DNA of 64,000 nucleotides from Niebla homalea (taxonomy: Eukaryota > Ascomycota > Lecanoromycetes > Lecanorales > Ramalinaceae): assembly GCA_019925105.1 (NCBI GenBank), contig JAHGAU010000042.1, positions 62,001 through 126,000 on the forward strand, in the 5' to 3' direction. The notes below the pieces were generated by a model, which was not told the DNA's origin, did not search any database, and worked only from the letters and a program-made list of their open reading frames with translations. Positions 43,567-54,078 of the stretch are shown here, piece after piece (within the stretch, counting starts at the first letter, position 1; each line of letters opens with the position of its first letter). Position numbers and translations under genes: made by a program.

Positions 43567-44321
43567 TCATGGCACAAGAGTCCAGACCTGCTTTCCGTAC
43601 CATTCCTCATCGGAGGACCTCGGCTCTATCTCCACAAATTTTCGGTCTCGCCCTTTGTTCCACTTGCTTATGGCTCCATTCAGCCGCATGAACACGTCGT
43701 CCTTTTGCTCGATGCCATCCCGTTCCTGAATGGCCATAATTGTAAGTTTGGCACAAGCCAGAGCGTTCTTGATTCCTCGCAACATAGCTGGAAGCAGACG
43801 GCGCCTCCGAGGCCCACAGAATTCGAGGTTCAACGTCTTGAGCTTATTTTGCTCATCTAAAAGATAATGCAGAGTAGATAGCACGGTTTTCGAGTCCATG
43901 GAATCAGCCAGACGAATGTCGAGATGGCGCATCCGATGTGAGCTGCCTCCTAGTCCTGAAGGGAAGTGTGGCGGGTTGCAATGATATCGATTCAACATGA
44001 TGTCCCAGCTTCGATCCCGGCGGCTCCGACGTGTTTTCTTAGGAGGAAAATACATGCCCCTGTCGAATATGAAATGGTTGCTTCGGATCAGGACGGACGA
44101 GGCCTCTTCGAAGACGATTTTGCAGGTGCGGAGGATGTTGGGGTGCAGGTTGAGCATAGGCCTGTGACCATCATCAGCACAGATAGGGAACCCAGAGAAA
44201 CGACCCCATCTCACCGTGGCTCATTGCTAAGGACCGGACAGATACGTTCGTCTGTGATGAGGAGGGAGGAGTATATCTGGTCGCGAATCTCACGAGGGAG
44301 AATCAAGAATGGCAGTACCAT
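43567..44321 (-). CDS. LPxE(I/L)R family protein, array member 3
   Basis: Exons 44321-44215 and 44161-43567 give 233 aa. The start, VLPFLILPREIRDQIYSSLL, is the clearest example of the family motif. After the 53-bp phase-2 intron (GTGAGA to CACAG) comes NLHPNILRTCKIVFEEASSV, then HRMRHLDIRLAD, a KTLNLEF strand and the terminal QVWTLVP. Member 4 is visibly its closest relative (shared NLHPxILxTCKxxFEEASSVL, HRMRHL and RDRK near the end), so these two probably arose by a recent duplication. Function unknown; the F-box resemblance is inference. Confidence 0.78.
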
Positions 44322-45098
44322 GGTCGCAAAACCTGACTTCGTAGATCTGTTGGGCGAAAGTTGATGGGGATGATGATTGGTCTCAAGTAAAAGGAAGTGG
44401 GAGACACGAATCAAATTACTAAAATATGAGACACCATCATATAGGGGAAATAGATGACCTCACGAGCTAAAACTAGAGACACAACCACCCGCTGCGATGG
44501 TGTTGTAAGCGGTGCAACCCGTATGCAGCAATAGACGGCGGGCGAAGTTCTTCAACAAAAGTCATACCCCCAAAGCACTGGTTCCGAAAAGATTGAACAA
44601 TGATCTGACGGTGTCTCAGCGATACGATATATCCTTGGCCCTGAATCGAGCCGAAAAGCGACATCGAGAGATGCAATGGCTTTGTTACAAGACATGTGTC
44701 AAGAATTAGTCACGTAGACTGTGATGCTCGACGTGGAAATGCATCCAAGCCAAGGGCAGGAACACATTCTGTTATCTTAAGTGTACTCTTTATACGCTCC
44801 ACTGCAGACTAGCGGTGAGTCGTGCTCCGCCAAATACTAAAGAGGTACTATTGGATGGACAAAGAATTACTATTGGATGGAATGATCAGAGAGTTAAATC
44901 AAGATCTACAGCCTATACTCAAGCTCTGCTACGCTCCAATACATTATCTTCATGTTGCCAAAAATGACGCCGATGTGCTCGCAATAAGACCTGAGTCTCC
45001 GGAAATTCACCAGATGTTGTCATCTCAAACTAAGCCTATACTTTTCAGCTACAGACACTTCGGCTCACTATCTGGTGAGAGAAACCATTATACCCTGC
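44322..45098. other. Array intergenic, nothing recognised
   Basis: A 95-aa plus-strand frame (44822-45109) shows a near repeat of YYWMDKELLLDG but no domain; not called. Confidence 0.4.
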
Positions 45099-45900
45099 TC
45101 ATGGCATAAGATTCCATCGTCGCAACTCAAGCCCCTCCTGCCACCAGTCCCGGGAGTGATCTTCCAGCAGAGATTTCGAGCCAGTGAATTTCCATTTACG
45201 ATCTCTGCTTCGATTCCACGCACCCAGAACAATGTTCAAGTTTTCTGAGGTGCTGATGTGCTGGATCGCGCGCGGACTGTTCGAGCCTAGAGCCAGGAGC
45301 GTCACCGCGCACGATCCCTGAGCAATGGGAGTAAACCCCGGATGTGCGAACATCATGGCAAGCTTGTGGATACTCCAGGGGCTGTAGATCGCCAGTCTCA
45401 GAGATTTGAGCACTTGGCTCTCGGTGAGGAAGATATTGAAGCAGTTCAGGACCAGCGCAAACAGGCTCTCGGATCCGAAGCGAAGTTCCAAGTGGCGCAT
45501 TCGGTGTGAAGGCGGAGCCAGCCGGGAGTTGATGGGCAACGAGGTACAGTGGTAGTGATTCAGCATGATCTGCCAGCTCGGATCAGGATTGTTCCATCTT
45601 GAAGGCAGCTGTGTCTTTCCATTCATAGGGAATTCCCTCATAAAGAGGAAGCGGTTCTTCTGGATGAGAACTGATGAAGCCTCCTCGAATATGGTTTTGC
45701 ATGTCTGTAGGATCTTTGGGTGGAGGTTCAAGACTCTAATCGATCATGTCAGTACTCAGTAGCATGGAATACGGAAACTTGACTGACCTTGGTATAGCTC
45801 TAGTAAAGGGACAGATACTTTTATCGGTGACCAGTAGATACGAGTATATCTCATCGCGGATCTCACGAGGTAGGGTCAGGAAGGTAATTGTCTTCGCCAT
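45099..45900 (-). CDS. LPxE(I/L)R family protein, array member 4
   Basis: Exons 45900-45788 and 45735-45099 give 249 aa. The start reads TITFLTLPREIRDEIYSYLL. The 52-bp intron (GTCAGT to GATTAG) is phase 2 and leads into NLHPKILQTCKTIFEEASSV, then HRMRHLELRFGS, LKSLRLAIYSPW and the terminal RRWNLMP. The C-terminal NRSRDRKWKFTGSKS parallels NKGRDRKFVEIEPRS in member 3. An upstream in-frame extension exists to 46173, but the alignment with the other members places the start at 45900. Confidence 0.78.
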
Positions 45901-46891
45901 AAGGAAGACCGTTGAGATGTACTCGGATTGCTCTGAGGAAGATTTTAGGTAATTATGAACGGCTTGGTGAAAAACAGAGTAGAAGAAATAGTAGATCAAC
46001 CCTATGTATCGAGCTGAGTCGACAAATCGTACACCGGTTGTCACAACTCGGTAGACAAAGACACAAGCTAACACGAGAATAAATGTCGCTGACAGATACG
46101 GTATTGTCACTGCTGTCTCCTTTGTCCTGCATTGCTTGCCGTTGCGAATTCCAGCAGTCTTGATATCGACCAATTATTCAGCAGCTCCTATTGCTTCAAG
46201 TTATAATCTCCTACTCGAAGAACTCCACTGTTGCATACATGAAGTTAATGGCTAATCTATCTTTTCATAAATCTTGAGGGCCGATTTGCCCACGCTCATG
46301 AGGTTTCTTACGGTGGGAAACTCCTGAGAATTGAACAATGCACATTGTTGTCCCACGAAACCGCACACTCCTCAAAATTAGCGATCTCCCAATGGCTCAA
46401 CTACCGCCCACGCCCAGTAACAGAGCCATGTTGTACATCTGATGAGGCGGCGAGAGCTGTCAGCTTCTTGCACGCGAAGTGGTGGATAACGCGTTCCAGC
46501 TCGGAGACCCATGCCGTCTAGAGTTCCCATGATTGATTTGTATGGTGTTCTGGCTGTGCCTGTACCTTGTTCTGTGAAGGTCCTCCAGTTACATGCACGC
46601 TATTGATGATTGCTGGGCTCTTTATGTATTCAAACAGTTCGCTGCCTGATTCGCAAACTAATGAGGACCGCACAGGGCAGCCTTGATGATTCCATGTGTA
46701 TTCTACAGAATGTAGTGAAACCTGTAGAAAATGTCAAGATACATTACAACCCACACATCTGGCCTCCATTTGTAATGTTTCATTGACCGACTCTGCCCTT
46801 GTGACCTGGTTTGCTTCTAACATGGAGATTCCCTGACTCCAATTCCTCGTCTCGCCTAGTCAAAACAAAAGAGATTTGCAACCATTGTCTA
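45901..46891. other. Array intergenic, about 1 kb, nothing recognised
   Basis: This is the largest gap inside the array. It contains no readable LPxE(I/L)R motif or intact copy on either strand. It could hide a fully decayed member, but I see no trace. Confidence 0.4.
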
Positions 46892-47679
46892 TCAATGAGG
46901 CGTCAGAACCCACATCGTCGTCTCGTGTACCTCACGGCGAACGCCTGCCATGGGCTCATGCCCTTCAACACACACCGTCTCCCCCCATATAACAGAGTAA
47001 TGCCTCACACCCTCCCAAAGCGCCAAACTCTTCCCAAACACATCAACCAGGCTAGCCCAGCGCTCGTCCTTTCGCTCATTCGCCGTGATGGTGATATGGC
47101 GGGACACGGGGACACGTGCCAGGGTTTTCAACATCTCTTGGATCCACAGTACATCCCACGGGTTCCAGATCTCGATACTCAGCGTCCGGAGCTGCGACTT
47201 CTCCGTCGACACCACGCGGTCGAGAATGTGGCACAATGTTTCACAGTCCGCCAAGCATCCCAAGCGGAGGCTGAGATGATGGATGAGATCCAGGAACGGC
47301 AGGATCGGTAGACGATCCTTGAACAAGGCTTCATATTGTGGATCAGTCATGGCTGCATGGTAATTCAGGGCCTGGGTAAACTTGAAGGAGTCCAGGAGAT
47401 TTTGAAAGGTCTGGTGCACGAAGCGGTTGTGGTGGAGGAACACGGGTAGGGCCTCCAGATACACGGATCTGCTGGCTCGTAGGATGGGAAGATGGAGGTC
47501 CAGCGGCGCAGTGGTTAGGCTTTTCCAATCGAGTTAGCGATCATGTGTTTTTGCAGCCAGTTGCAGGATACATACTTCACGATTCTCGCCAATGGATCAA
47601 GGTCCTCTTTGGTCGTGAGTAGGTTGAGATAGATCTCATGACGGATCTCGTAGGGAAGTTTGAGAAATGTTTTCGCCAT
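46892..47679 (-). CDS. LPxE(I/L)R family protein, array member 5
   Basis: Exons 47679-47576 and 47519-46892 give 243 aa. The motif is KTFLKLPYEIRHEIYLNLL; the 56-bp phase-2 intron (GTATGT to AAAAG) leads into LDLHLPILRASRSVYLEAL, LHHNRFVHQ, HLSLRLG, LRTLSIEIWNPWD and the terminal MWVLTPH. A longer N-terminus starting at 47751 is open but is not matched by the other members, so 47679 is preferred. Function unknown. Confidence 0.75.
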
Positions 47680-48252
47680 GGTATGAGGCTTCGGAGTCAT
47701 GCTTTGGCTGTTCATTGAGTGTGACAATGCTAGGCATGACGAGGAACTCATTCTAGAAGTAATTTTTCGGGATACGATGTATCACAGGATGCGTCGAGCA
47801 GAGTCGACCCGTTTGATCCCATGGCCAGTGTTGAGATGTCTGAAATAATGACGAGATCGATAGTCTCAGGTCATGGCTTCGTGTTGACCCTTTCCGAGGA
47901 CCAATCGAGTAAAAGAGACAGTGTTAAAGGTCACAGACACGATGTGTAGCAAGGTATAAGCCGTGCAAAATACAAATTGTTATACGTTAGTTGCTTGAGA
48001 TTTTCATGATTCAATGCTACCGGATTCAGGACCACAAAACAGTGACAAGATGGTGTAATCAACCCTCAGCATGGAGGACCACAAAACAGTGACAAGATGG
48101 TGTAATCAACCCTCAGCATGGAGGGCGAGAGGGAACAGACTGAGGAACGATTCACAACAATCCTGATTGACATGAGACCCATAGGCTTACCAATTCGAAC
48201 GCTCGGAAATTGCTCATCAGGAACATTGACTTCTCTCATGCACTTTCTTCCA
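47680..48252. other. Array intergenic with 47-bp tandem duplication
   Basis: No gene. A perfect direct duplication at 48028-48121 is listed separately. Confidence 0.5.
48028..48121. repeat. Perfect 47-bp tandem duplication
   Basis: The unit starting AGGACCACAAAACAGTGACA and ending CTCAGCATGG is present twice without a mismatch (48028-48074, 48075-48121), and the next three bases begin a third copy. It lies downstream of member 6 within the gene array. It looks like a recent slippage or replication duplication. Confidence 0.9.
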
Positions 48253-49058
48253 CTATGTCAACTTTGTACGAGGCACCAAAACCCATTCTCCAATCAGCGA
48301 GTCGTTTCTAGGTAGAAACGGATACTTGTTATAGCACCTCGCCTCGAGATTGGCAGATTTGACATCATATAGCCAACCTTCCCCTCCCGAAGCCAGCATT
48401 CTATTCAGTGTCTTGATGGTCACGTCCCTCTGCCCTAGCTCCCTCCCCAAAACCGTGATTTCGATCCGATCAGAAACCTCCAGCTTCATCAGCGCATCCA
48501 ACGGCTGCGCTAATTGATCCTGATACCAATCGCACCACAACTCCAGCCTGAGAGTCCTCAGCAGGCATCCAAGTGCCACGTAGAAGAAACCATTCGAGAG
48601 GTCGTAACGGTCAAAGCCGTTGCTGCATTTGAATTCGAGATGGCGGATCAAATCGAGACGAACGAGAACCGACAAGGGAGCCGGATGGCCGGGAGCTTGG
48701 TAGTCCTCGAGTGCGTATTCATCCTTCTCTGGATAGATGTCGTTGCCGCCGGAGTAAAGACTGTATGTTGTGTAGGTGTAGCTGAAGACGGTTTGGTGCA
48801 CGAAGACGTTGTTAGTGAGAAGGACCGTGTAGGCTTCGTGGTAGATTTGTCTGCAGGTGCGTAGGATGGCTGGGTGAAGGTGATATTGGGTGCGACGAGT
48901 TCTGATCAGGCATTAGACGATGACAGGAAGTTCGAGGAGAAGTTGGGGATGTATTACCTTCGTACGCCTCTTTCCCATGGCTTCAGTCCTTCTTTGGTGA
49001 TCAAAAGGTGGGAATATATGGCTTCACGAAGTTCCAATGGCAGAGCAAGAATAGGCAT
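48253..49058 (-). CDS. LPxE(I/L)R family protein, array member 6
   Basis: Exons 49058-48958 and 48901-48253 give 249 aa. The start is PILALPLELREAIYSHLLI; the 56-bp phase-2 intron (GTAATA to ATCAG) leads into YHLHPAILRTCRQIYHEAY, LLTNNVFVHQ, HLEFKCSNGFD, LRTLRLELWCDWY and the terminal EWVLVPRTKLT. The exon 1 length of 101 nt equals that of member 7. The Tyr-rich loop after the FVHQ block is specific to this copy. Function unknown. Confidence 0.77.
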
Positions 49059-49647
49059 GTTGGTGGTCCAGCTGCGTCGTTGATGAAACAAGGATTGTAA
49101 ACTTGGAAGATGAATCAAAAAGGCCAGGTATACATAAATTCGTTAGCTTGAGTGGGAGGTGTTAAAGGCTAACAGGTTTTGGTGGTTACCACATCAGCAC
49201 ACGTATGTGTTGCAGTTTCAAGCTTATTGACGTCACCTTCGAAATGACATGGCTGCGAGAGAGAGTTGCGACACAGCCAAGCAGAATCCAGAGGCATTGT
49301 GGCAATATCCGGGGATCTTTGCCACATTCAAAGCCATGCTGACTCAATCCTTCACTGCATCTAGTCTAGTTCACAGGCATTCTTGTAATTTCTCCATATG
49401 TTGGGGGTTGTGTATCGTATGAGACAATGATGACTCTGAGTCCTACAGCCCCCGAGCTTAGGATGAGTATGTCTCAACTTGCGGTGTTCCAACACCATCT
49501 AATTGAATGCTCCGATCAGTCTAACTTTGACAGACAGGATTTGGGTTTCAACATCCATCTTTGTAAATCGTAGAACCTGGTTCATCGATAGTTTCATCGT
49601 TCTCTCTGCCCATCCTTGCAGTCTGGCTGCCGATTGCCAGTGCAAAG
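49059..49647. other. Array intergenic, nothing recognised
   Basis: Promoter of member 6 and 3' flank of member 7; no gene or repeat recognised. Confidence 0.45.
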
Positions 49648-50418
49648 TTATTTCTTTGGGACCAATACCCATCTCCCCACCCGTCTCACCACCCGCAATT
49701 CCGAGTCAGGGAGCCATTCATATCGTTCATCTTGTATATCACGAGTCTCCACAGGAATGATGTCGTACGAAATTTCCTCACTGCGAGACGCCAAAGCTTC
49801 TCCTATGTCATCAACATGAGTATCATTCAGCTCCTGGGGCGCATGAAAAGCGGTGATGGTCATCCTGTTTGAAATGCGCACACGAAGCAAGACGTCCAAA
49901 ATCAGCTTGAAAACATCCGACTGACGAGGGTTCCAAAGCTCAATTCTGAGGGTTTTAAGCTGGCACTCGTGGGCCACGCAATCTAGCATCTTCCATGGTA
50001 TGAGGGATTCTGCATAGTCGCCGAATTGAAGCTCTAGATGCTTGATCCGCCTCCAGGGCGAATCCATAGCGTAAGGTGCCGGAGGATCAGCTGTCAAATC
50101 AACGAGTTGCGAGCTGTAAAGAGACCAGCTACCATAGGCTGTCCAGGCAGCCCGACAGGCGAAGTGATTATTTTCCAACAAAACACATATAGCCTCCTCG
50201 TGTAGGACCTTACAGGTGCGTAGAATGCCTGGATGTAGGTTCCAATGCAATGCTCTAGAACGTCTGCAAAAGCGGTCAGTCCAGACGTTTCTAAATTGAT
50301 GGTGGGGAATATCCCACTTCCAAGCACGTGGTAACCAAGGATTCACACTTGACTTTGAGATCAATAGGTAAGAGTATATCTCTTGACGAACTTCAAGTGG
50401 AAGAGCGAGAAGCGACAT
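49648..50418 (-). CDS. LPxE(I/L)R family protein, array member 7 (stop-free intron)
   Basis: The whole stretch is open, but comparison with the other members indicates exons 50418-50318 and 50263-49648, 238 aa when spliced. The 54-bp intron (50264-50317, GTGGGA to TTTTGCAG) lies at the family's intron position and phase 2. It is a multiple of three and contains no in-frame stop, so an unspliced message would make a 256-aa protein. Motifs: LLALPLEVRQEIYSYLLI, LHPGILRTCKVLHEEAICV, ENNHFACRA, HLELQFGDY, LKTLRIELWNPRQ and RWVLVPKK. The non-canonical-looking donor makes inefficient splicing possible. Confidence 0.75.
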   Translation of the reverse strand: MSLLALPLEVRQEIYSYLLISKSSVNPWLPRAWKWDIPHHQFRNVWTDRFCRRSRALHWNLHPGILRTCKVLHEEAICVLLENNHFACRAAWTAYGSWSLYSSQLVDLTADPPAPYAMDSPWRRIKHLELQFGDYAESLIPWKMLDCVAHECQLKTLRIELWNPRQSDVFKLILDVLLRVRISNRMTITAFHAPQELNDTHVDDIGEALASRSEEISYDIIPVETRDIQDERYEWLPDSELRVVRRVGRWVLVPKK

Positions 50419-50848
50419 ATTGTTGATCACTTCCCGTTGTTGACGTGGGGAGTAAAGAAGAGCCTTTTGATGGAGAAGTGGAGATTCTGAGAGCTGAGGG
50501 CAACGTTAAAGTAAGTTGTTACTTAAGCTAGCATGGGACAGTCAGGACTACGGAACTGTCAGACGTAAGGATGCATGAGTATGGATGAAATGTATGTGTA
50601 TTGCATGATCTATGTAAGACGCTTGAATCTATCTGCATGAAATACCCAGGTGGTCTGAGATGTACTGCCAGGTGATGATATTTACAGCTTTATCAGATAC
50701 TACCTACCACCATGCCTGCCCCCAGGCTGACACGAACTCTGTGTTACCCGACGTGTTGGGTGGCACACAGGGTTCAACATATCTGTCTCCAACATTGGGG
50801 TACTTTGACAATGTCAATGGCAAAAGCGAGCGCACTTGAGGGTTTTCA
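50419..50848. other. Array intergenic, nothing recognised
   Basis: Promoter of member 7 and 3' flank of member 8; no gene recognised. Confidence 0.45.
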
Positions 50849-51616
50849 TCAAGACTGCCTAGGTGCCAGTACCAATCTTCTCACTTGCATCTTGATGGGA
50901 TCAGTTCGATCAATCACTTTGGAACACACAGAAAGGGGTCTGTGATTGCATCGGTCGGCAAACAGCCTCTGCATCAGTGCCAACTCCTCCCTTGTGCAGT
51001 CACTAGCCTTGCTGCTTTGTTCAATGATCATTATTGTGACACTCTTTGACACGTGGATGCGCTCCAAAGCACATTGTAGACCGTGGAGTGCTTGCTGATA
51101 CCAAGGGGCCCAAACATCGACAGCTAGCGTCTGAAGTTGACACATTCCATTGAGTTCGTGTAGATCTCCAACGACCTTTAACAGATCCCGGGCGTTGCCG
51201 CACCGTAGCTCCAGATGACGGATCCGCGCTATAGGCAAAGCAGTCGATACGGGCGATCGATGCGGAAGGGGGCGATATGGGATTGTGGAAGTCCCGGTTC
51301 CCCGTGCTGTGGATTCGTCGAGATTCGAAGCGGTAGCTCTCCATGATTTCGTAGAGAAAGCAATTCTTCTCATACAACACGGATGAGACCTCGGCATAGA
51401 TGGATCTGCAAGTGAATGGAGTAGCTGTGGAGATGCAGTGGCACTCATGTGATCTGTAACAATGTGATTTCAGCAAAATGATCAGAACACTGTGAGAGAG
51501 ACGACTTACCCATGAAGACGCCTTGCTAGAGGATGAATTCCTTGTCTGGTAGTCAGGAGCTGAATATACACAGCTTGGCGGATCTCAAATCGCAAGGCGA
51601 GGAATGATGTGCCCAT
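50849..51616 (-). pseudogene. LPxE(I/L)R family gene, array member 8, frameshifted
   Basis: Exon 1 (51616-51510, 107 nt) reads TSFLALRFEIRQAVYIQLL. A 56-bp phase-2 intron (GTAAGT to TTACAG) leads into exon 2 starting at 51453, with CRSIYAEVSSVLYEKNCFL in frame. Farther on, the family's second half (ARIRHLELRCGN, LQTLAVDVWAPWYQ, RRLVLAPRQS) is in a different frame. The summed coding length is one base over a multiple of three, so one inserted base (or two missing) between about 51350 and 51225 breaks the gene. No GT-AG pair of intron size explains it. The LPxE motif is also changed (LRFEIR), consistent with relaxed constraint. A sequencing error is the alternative. Confidence 0.65.
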
Positions 51617-51821
51617 TGATTAGGAAATCGTTAGGAAATTAAACTTCTGTATTGCAGCTGGAAAGGGAGTCACGAGTGGAGGTGTTGGTGAATTCTAGAT
51701 GGACATTCGAAGGTGGGACGAATCAATCAGACACTGCACGTGATCTGACTCCCCCTTTTGCTCAGGGAAGAACGAACCAACATACCAAACCTCTATTCAT
51801 GGGACATGTATTCGTGACATT

Positions 51822-53435
51822 CTAACTCTTAGTATCACAATAGCTCACCATGGCGTACGCGCCGGTCCTCGTCCAATCACGTGGCAATATCTCTGCGACT
51901 CCATCACGCAGACCAACAGCGACATCGGCCTTGGATGTGCGTAGCGCCAGGATCCGCAGACCGGCAACGCCTTCCTCCTTCTTACCTAATGGCCCCAGCG
52001 CTTCGGCGAAGGGGACAGTGTGTCGCCAGTGACCATCATAGGTCAGCTTGCGATAATTCAAGTCACCTTTGAAGATGACGACATCAGCATTGGCAAGGGA
52101 GGCGTAGAGGGGAGGATCGGCGATGGGCAGACGGCTAGAGGTCAAATCACATCAGCTTGAAGTCTCGAGATTGTCAAGCTTAAAGGGGACAGGGATAAAG
52201 GTAGAGGTCGTCGGAAGGTACGTGAGCTGTGGTTGGGATGGCCAGGTCGACTGTTATGACTCACCCGAGAGGATGCTGCGTCGTCCAAAACATCTCTGCT
52301 CTGAATTGTAGGCATTCACTCTTCCGTAGATCTTGCAGATGTCTGCCGAACTTGGCCAACTCCTCATTGTCTTCCCTTGAGATCTCTTCGGGCGAGTATA
52401 TTGTCCCATCCGCGAGACCTTCGATAAGCTCTGTATAATCATGTTGATTGACATCGGAAACGAACCACGGCATGTTTTTGCCGTGAAGTATGACCTTGCG
52501 GGTCATGCCAGACTTGAGCAGGTATGAAGCCAGCACCAAGTCCGCCAACAATTCAAATCCGGCATTGTCAAGAACGATGTGTGTCTCCCCACTGCTGGAT
52601 TGTATCTTCCCTTGTTGAATTTGCTTGAATGTTTGGTAGACAGCTTCGGTATCATCACAAAGCACATTCTCTCTGCTCTTTTCCCGTGCCTCTTTGCCTT
52701 GTTTGCTATCCAACTCTTCAATGCTTCCGCCTGCAAGGAGAGAGAGGTCCGTGGCATTGCCCCACAGTGAGATCTGTACCATTTCCACAAATATGGCTTC
52801 TCGTGTCTCTTCATCTACGGAGTTGAGTGATTGTAGGACGTGTAGGAGGTGTTTGACAAGCTCGATCGTGCCTTTCTTGCTGCTAACCAGTGCTTTCCGC
52901 TTCTCGGTAGAAAAAGGGTCAAAGGTGGTCCAGTATATGGGTGAGGAGACCGCGAAGTAGGTTCGGATACGACGGTAGAGGTAGCATTCTGCGAATAGCC
53001 AGGGAGCGTGCAGCCAGGTGGGTTGGGGCGAGATGGTGCCTATCTCGAGGTTGTAATTTTCAATGTCCATTCCACCGTCATATTGTAGTGGCGTGAGAGG
53101 GGCATTCGCTGCCATTTGTTCGCGGAGACTTATGATCTGGGCCTGGATCTCTTTTCCAGCTTGGACTTCTCTTGGATTCAGCGAAGGTTTTGTCGAGAGG
53201 GTGGACGAGATTTCATCAGTGATTTGATTGAGAATCTTGGGCCATCGTGTACGAGCTGTAGGGAAAGCGAAGGAAAGTCGGTCCGCGGTCGTTGATAATG
53301 CTAGAGAGAGAGATCAGTATCCAATTGGCTCATGGAGGCATGGGTACGGTCACGAAGGAGAGGGGAGAGGGGACATATACGGATGGCAGGGTCATCTTTT
53401 TGAAAGGCGAATGTCTTCCTGATGGTGGACGTCAT
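51822..53435 (-). CDS. DUF89/ARMT1-type metal-dependent phosphatase
   Basis: Exons 53435-53381, 53300-52265 and 52134-51822 encode 467 aa. DUF89 hallmarks are the metal-binding [11 protein letters not shown] (about residue 195), [18 protein letters not shown] (about 255) with the conserved Asp-Asn, and [10 protein letters not shown] in the last exon. The N-terminal part contains [17 protein letters not shown] and [17 protein letters not shown], as in eukaryotic ARMT1-like proteins (yeast YMR027W). The family hydrolyses phosphate from fructose phosphates and related damaged metabolites, probably in the cytosol. All introns keep phase; the last is 130 bp. Its start faces the bZIP gene on the plus strand; the 640 bp between them hold both promoters. 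Confidence 0.88.
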
Positions 53436-54078
53436 GATTGAACTTGCTATGCAATTCAAGCCGAGCTTGATGACGCTAACATGTCATAGTGGGTGCTTGG
53501 TTGTGTGGTGGAGACTTGAAATGGGGCATCGAATATAGCTTCATTGAGGGCAGCAAATGCCAGGAACTGTGCGGGCAATCCAATTGGTGAGCCTGGCCCT
53601 TCTTCTTCGCCTTGGATGACGGTGACACCAGCAATTATTCTTGCAATGTGACACACAGACTCTGGAGAACAAAAAAATGTGAATGGAAAACGAAAATGGG
53701 AAACGAAAAATGAAAAATGAAAAATGAAAAATGAAAATAAATATTGAACGGAAACCCCCACCACCCCACCTTTGCTGCGCTATTCCCTTTCGGGTCCCGG
53801 TTTGCAAAACGTTTGGGTTAGCAGCATTGTTCGCCACCTTTTGAATCAGTGGGATGTCACTGCTTAACGCTTATTGGCCACGAGCATGACAGCGTGCTCG
53901 AGCCAACAGGGCAACAGACCATCCATCTCATTACCGGTACGAACAGAGGCGGTAATGTGTCTATCGAGACCTAAGTGTGCCTGTAGTCTGGGAAGCAAAA
54001 GGAGGCGTCGAGGCTGTTAAATTAGATCCCATCTTAAAGCATCGTGCCACAAATAGACTGCTGCTCTACACACCTACC
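53436..54078. other. Divergent promoter region with short A-rich repeat
   Basis: The region between the DUF89 and bZIP genes. At about 53704-53737 the heptamer TGAAAAA repeats four times in tandem, preceded by related GAAAACGAAAA text. The rest shows no coding signal. Confidence 0.55.

Noticed and set aside
45901..46891. A hidden ninth array member in the largest gap
   Set aside because: No LPxE(I/L)R motif, EA-helix block or HLEL strand could be read in any frame.
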